DNA from: Oscillospiraceae bacterium
GTDB taxonomy: Bacteria > Bacillota_A > Clostridia > Oscillospirales > CAG-272
DNA: 7,422 bases
NCBI GenBank assembly: GCA_015064665.1
Contig: SVRU01000099.1
Coordinates: 1-7,422, forward strand
Reading direction: 5' to 3'
The position numbers were made by a program, and so were the translations under genes. The notes beneath the pieces were generated by a model. The model saw only the letters and a list, made by a program, of their open reading frames with translations, searched no databases and had not been told where the DNA came from. Positions 5,764 to 7,422 of the stretch are shown one piece after another; positions within the stretch are counted from its first letter, which is position 1, and every line of letters begins with the position of its first letter.

Positions 5764-7331
5764 AGCAGTAATCCTCCGTCTCTTTTATCTATATGATTGA
5801 TTATGCCCTCGTGTGGGACGTACTCTGTAATATAGCTTCCGTGGTCGGTATAGAAAACTTCCTTTTCTTCTCCAAAGAAATCATAACCTTCAATTTTTTC
5901 GCCTATCGTCACCTTTTCTCCTGTTTCAAGCACAGTGGGTTCAAAGCCTTCCACAACGTAGCAGATTCCGCCATCCTTTATAAAATCTTCAATATCCGAC
6001 AGCGTGTCCTTTGTAATTATTGTGTTTTTCGCCAACAACAGCTTTTTTACGGTTTTAAGATAACCATCCTTTATCATATAGCTATCCGCGATTTCATAGT
6101 CGCGTCTTTTTCTGAAAAAGCCCATTTCTTCGTAAAAAGCGTTGACATCAAGCATTTTGCACTGCTCAGCCTCTACGGGGTAGAATACCGCAAGGTCAGA
6201 CGTAAAGGGTGCCTCAATATCCATTTTTTTGAACTGGTTATAGATCTCTTCCGCGCGTATAATGTTTCCGGGATCATTGTGCAAAAGCGTCGCGTTGTTG
6301 GAAGCAGTTTCATAAATCGCGTCAAAAGCCGTTTCCTTATTAAGGATCAATGCCGCTTCAATGCCAAACCTTGCTCCGTAGAATTTTGCCGCCGTGGAAA
6401 CCCTTCTTGTAAGTATGTGATTTCTCGCAAAGCTGCCTCTGTAAATAAGTCCCGTCCATCTTGCGTACATATTGTGTTTTGCAGCGATCTTAGCAGACTG
6501 ACTTTTTATCGTCTGGGCTTCAAGATGCTCGTCGGGCTGTCCGATAGGAAGTCCTATTCTTGCGTCGGGAAAATGCTTTCTGATAATTGCGCAAACCTTG
6601 TCGGTAAATTCAAGAAGCGCATTCGCGTACCATCTTGAAAAATCCAGCTTCATTGTAACGTTTCCCTCGATAGTAATCAATTCGTCATCAAAGGATCCTA
6701 CAGCCGTTCCCCACGCCTCGTTCAAATTTTCTATCGTTCCGTATTTGTTCTGAAGATGATTCTTGTAGTCACGTCTTGCAAGCTCATCCCCACACCATAA
6801 GCAATTGTGATTTTCCTTGCTCATAAAGTGGTAATGATGGTTTTCATCAACCGTACAAACCTCGCCGTAATCCCCGTAGATTCCCGCGTAGATAAAGTCA
6901 ATATCGTCTCCCAGCTCACTTTTGAGCATTCCGTAAAGTCTGTCGTAAGCCTCCAGCGTTTTTTCATCCCAAAGGCTCATAACTGTGTTTTCAATACCGT
7001 GAACGGCGCATTTCAACATAGTGATATCCTTAACCCATGCAGGAGGATATTGAAACCACGGAAAGATACCCACGCCGATACCGTTTTCCTTGAGTATTTT
7101 TATATCGTTTTTAACTCTTGAAAGATCAAAAACCTCTTTTTCTCTTTCAATTTCTGCCCAGACACAGCGAAGCTCGACTATTTCTATTCCGTAATCTTTA
7201 AGCTTCGGAAGGCATTCATCGGTAAGCGTTCTCGTCAGCATATTTTCATAGCACTGTTGCGCCATGCTCGTGTCCATTCGCAAAGACTCAAACGGGATAC
7301 ATCTTGAATGATAATACATCCTTTTATCCAT
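5760..7331 (-). CDS. GH42-like clan GH-A glycoside hydrolase
   Basis: This is a 523-residue protein without a signal peptide, so it acts inside the cell on imported glycosides. The TIM-barrel start resembles GH42 beta-galactosidases: VELRCVWAEIEREKEVFDL (52-70), then ILKENGIGVGIFPWFQYPPAWV (79-100). So does NKYGTIENLNEAWGTAVGSF (195-214), a strong GH42-type signature. Candidate catalytic residues are Glu157 (GIYGDYGEV, acid/base) and Glu325 (RFGIEAAL, nucleophile); both are assignments by position only. From about 375 a Rossmann-type region (DLAVFYPVEAEQ, then IEDFIKDGGICYVVEG) resembles the GH42 trimerisation domain. At 523 residues it is shorter than usual GH42 enzymes (about 650-700). A closer relation to another TIM-barrel family is possible, and the substrate is unknown. 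An ATG at 7355 would add MNKKGDVI, but those codons contain the ribosome site, so I chose 7331. It leads the operon with the isomerase and kinase. Confidence 0.82.
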   Translation of the reverse strand: MDKRMYYHSRCIPFESLRMDTSMAQQCYENMLTRTLTDECLPKLKDYGIEIVELRCVWAEIEREKEVFDLSRVKNDIKILKENGIGVGIFPWFQYPPAWVKDITMLKCAVHGIENTVMSLWDEKTLEAYDRLYGMLKSELGDDIDFIYAGIYGDYGEVCTVDENHHYHFMSKENHNCLWCGDELARRDYKNHLQNKYGTIENLNEAWGTAVGSFDDELITIEGNVTMKLDFSRWYANALLEFTDKVCAIIRKHFPDARIGLPIGQPDEHLEAQTIKSQSAKIAAKHNMYARWTGLIYRGSFARNHILTRRVSTAAKFYGARFGIEAALILNKETAFDAIYETASNNATLLHNDPGNIIRAEEIYNQFKKMDIEAPFTSDLAVFYPVEAEQCKMLDVNAFYEEMGFFRKRRDYEIADSYMIKDGYLKTVKKLLLAKNTIITKDTLSDIEDFIKDGGICYVVEGFEPTVLETGEKVTIGEKIEGYDFFGEEKEVFYTDHGSYITEYVPHEGIINHIDKRDGGLLL

Positions 7332-7339
7332 TATTACAT

Positions 7340-7346
7340 CTCCTTT
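7340..7346 (-). promoter_or_regulatory. Ribosome binding site that fixes the hydrolase start
   Basis: The minus strand reads AAAGGAG here, 8 nt before the ATG at 7331. The upstream in-frame ATG at 7355 has no such site and would put this motif inside the coding sequence. Confidence 0.85.
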
Positions 7347-7364
7347 TTTATTCATTTTATCAAC

Positions 7365-7376
7365 ATCCGTCCGGAT
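7365..7376. promoter_or_regulatory. Palindrome in the leader, candidate operator
   Basis: ATCCG-GA-CGGAT (minus strand) is a 12-bp inverted repeat, GC-rich in an AT-rich leader, lying a few bases after the expected transcription start. The position suits a repressor site; a short mRNA hairpin is the alternative. Confidence 0.4.
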
Positions 7377-7387
7377 CTGACAATTTA

Positions 7388-7416
7388 ATTATATCACAGC
7401 CAAGTCTGCATATAAA
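7388..7416 (-). promoter_or_regulatory. Extended -10 promoter of the hydrolase-isomerase-kinase operon
   Basis: The -10 box TATAAT (7388-7393) is perfect and preceded by TGA (7394-7396), giving an extended -10 (TGnTATAAT). A 17-nt spacer leads to a weak -35, TTTATA (7411-7416; 4 of 6). The transcript should start near 7381, leaving a leader of about 50 nt. Confidence 0.75.
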
Positions 7417-7420
7417 TGCA
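7407..7420. promoter_or_regulatory. Inverted repeat over the -35 region
   Basis: TGCAT-N4-ATGCA surrounds the weak -35 box at the right edge of the window. A regulator bound here could activate or block the promoter. The repeat may continue beyond the window, so its full extent is unknown. Confidence 0.35.
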
Positions 7421-7422
7421 TT

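Noticed and set aside
5793..6638. Open frame of 281 codons on the plus strand
   Set aside because: It is antisense to the hydrolase gene, has no ribosome site or recognisable motif, and the hydrolase frame has clear family signatures.
7332..7355. Longer hydrolase start adding eight residues
   Set aside because: The extra codons contain the AAAGGAG ribosome site for the ATG at 7331, and no ribosome site precedes the upstream ATG.

Overview
The window is a compact block of carbohydrate-metabolism genes, all transcribed from the minus strand (right to left). The organism is probably an uncultured anaerobic Clostridia-type Firmicute. The evidence is strong purine-rich ribosome binding sites (AGGAGGG, GGAGGA, AAAGGAG), a perfect sigma-A promoter, moderate GC, short intergenic gaps, ATGA stop/start overlaps, and gene types common in gut Clostridia. 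Genus and species cannot be read from this sequence.

Right-hand operon (7422 to 3110). A promoter with an extended -10 lies at the right edge. It drives three tightly coupled genes: a GH42-like clan GH-A glycoside hydrolase (7331-5760), a 599-residue fusion of a degenerate P-loop-kinase-like domain with a cupin class I mannose-6-phosphate isomerase (5763-3964), and a ROK sugar kinase (3961-3110). The first pair overlaps by ATGA; the second pair is separated by 2 nt. Read as a pathway (inference), the hydrolase releases a hexose inside the cell, the ROK kinase phosphorylates it, and the isomerase converts mannose-6-phosphate to fructose-6-phosphate. No transporter or regulator lies in the window.

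Middle (3126 to 2183). Just past the ROK gene, and including its last codons, is a 75-bp damaged copy of the start of the next gene. That next gene is an intact DJ-1/PfpI family protein (2826-2290). An AT-rich 220-nt spacer lies between, carrying only a weak promoter candidate.

Left-hand operon (2250 to 1, running off the left edge). A consensus promoter (TTGACA, 17 nt, TATAAT) overlapped by nested inverted repeats drives two tandem paralogs of a conserved protein family I cannot name (2182-893, complete; 879 to beyond position 1, partial). The second copy has no stop in the window and was recovered by reading the minus strand to the edge. The 5' ends of the paralogs are almost identical at nucleotide level while the rest has diverged, which suggests recent gene conversion or purifying constraint.

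The most notable points are the paralog pair of an undescribed, probably carbohydrate-active family under an operator-rich promoter, the isomerase fusion with a lost P-loop, and the duplicated DJ-1 start that rebuilt the end of the ROK gene. I saw no RNA genes, CRISPR arrays, insertion sequences or convincing intrinsic terminators.
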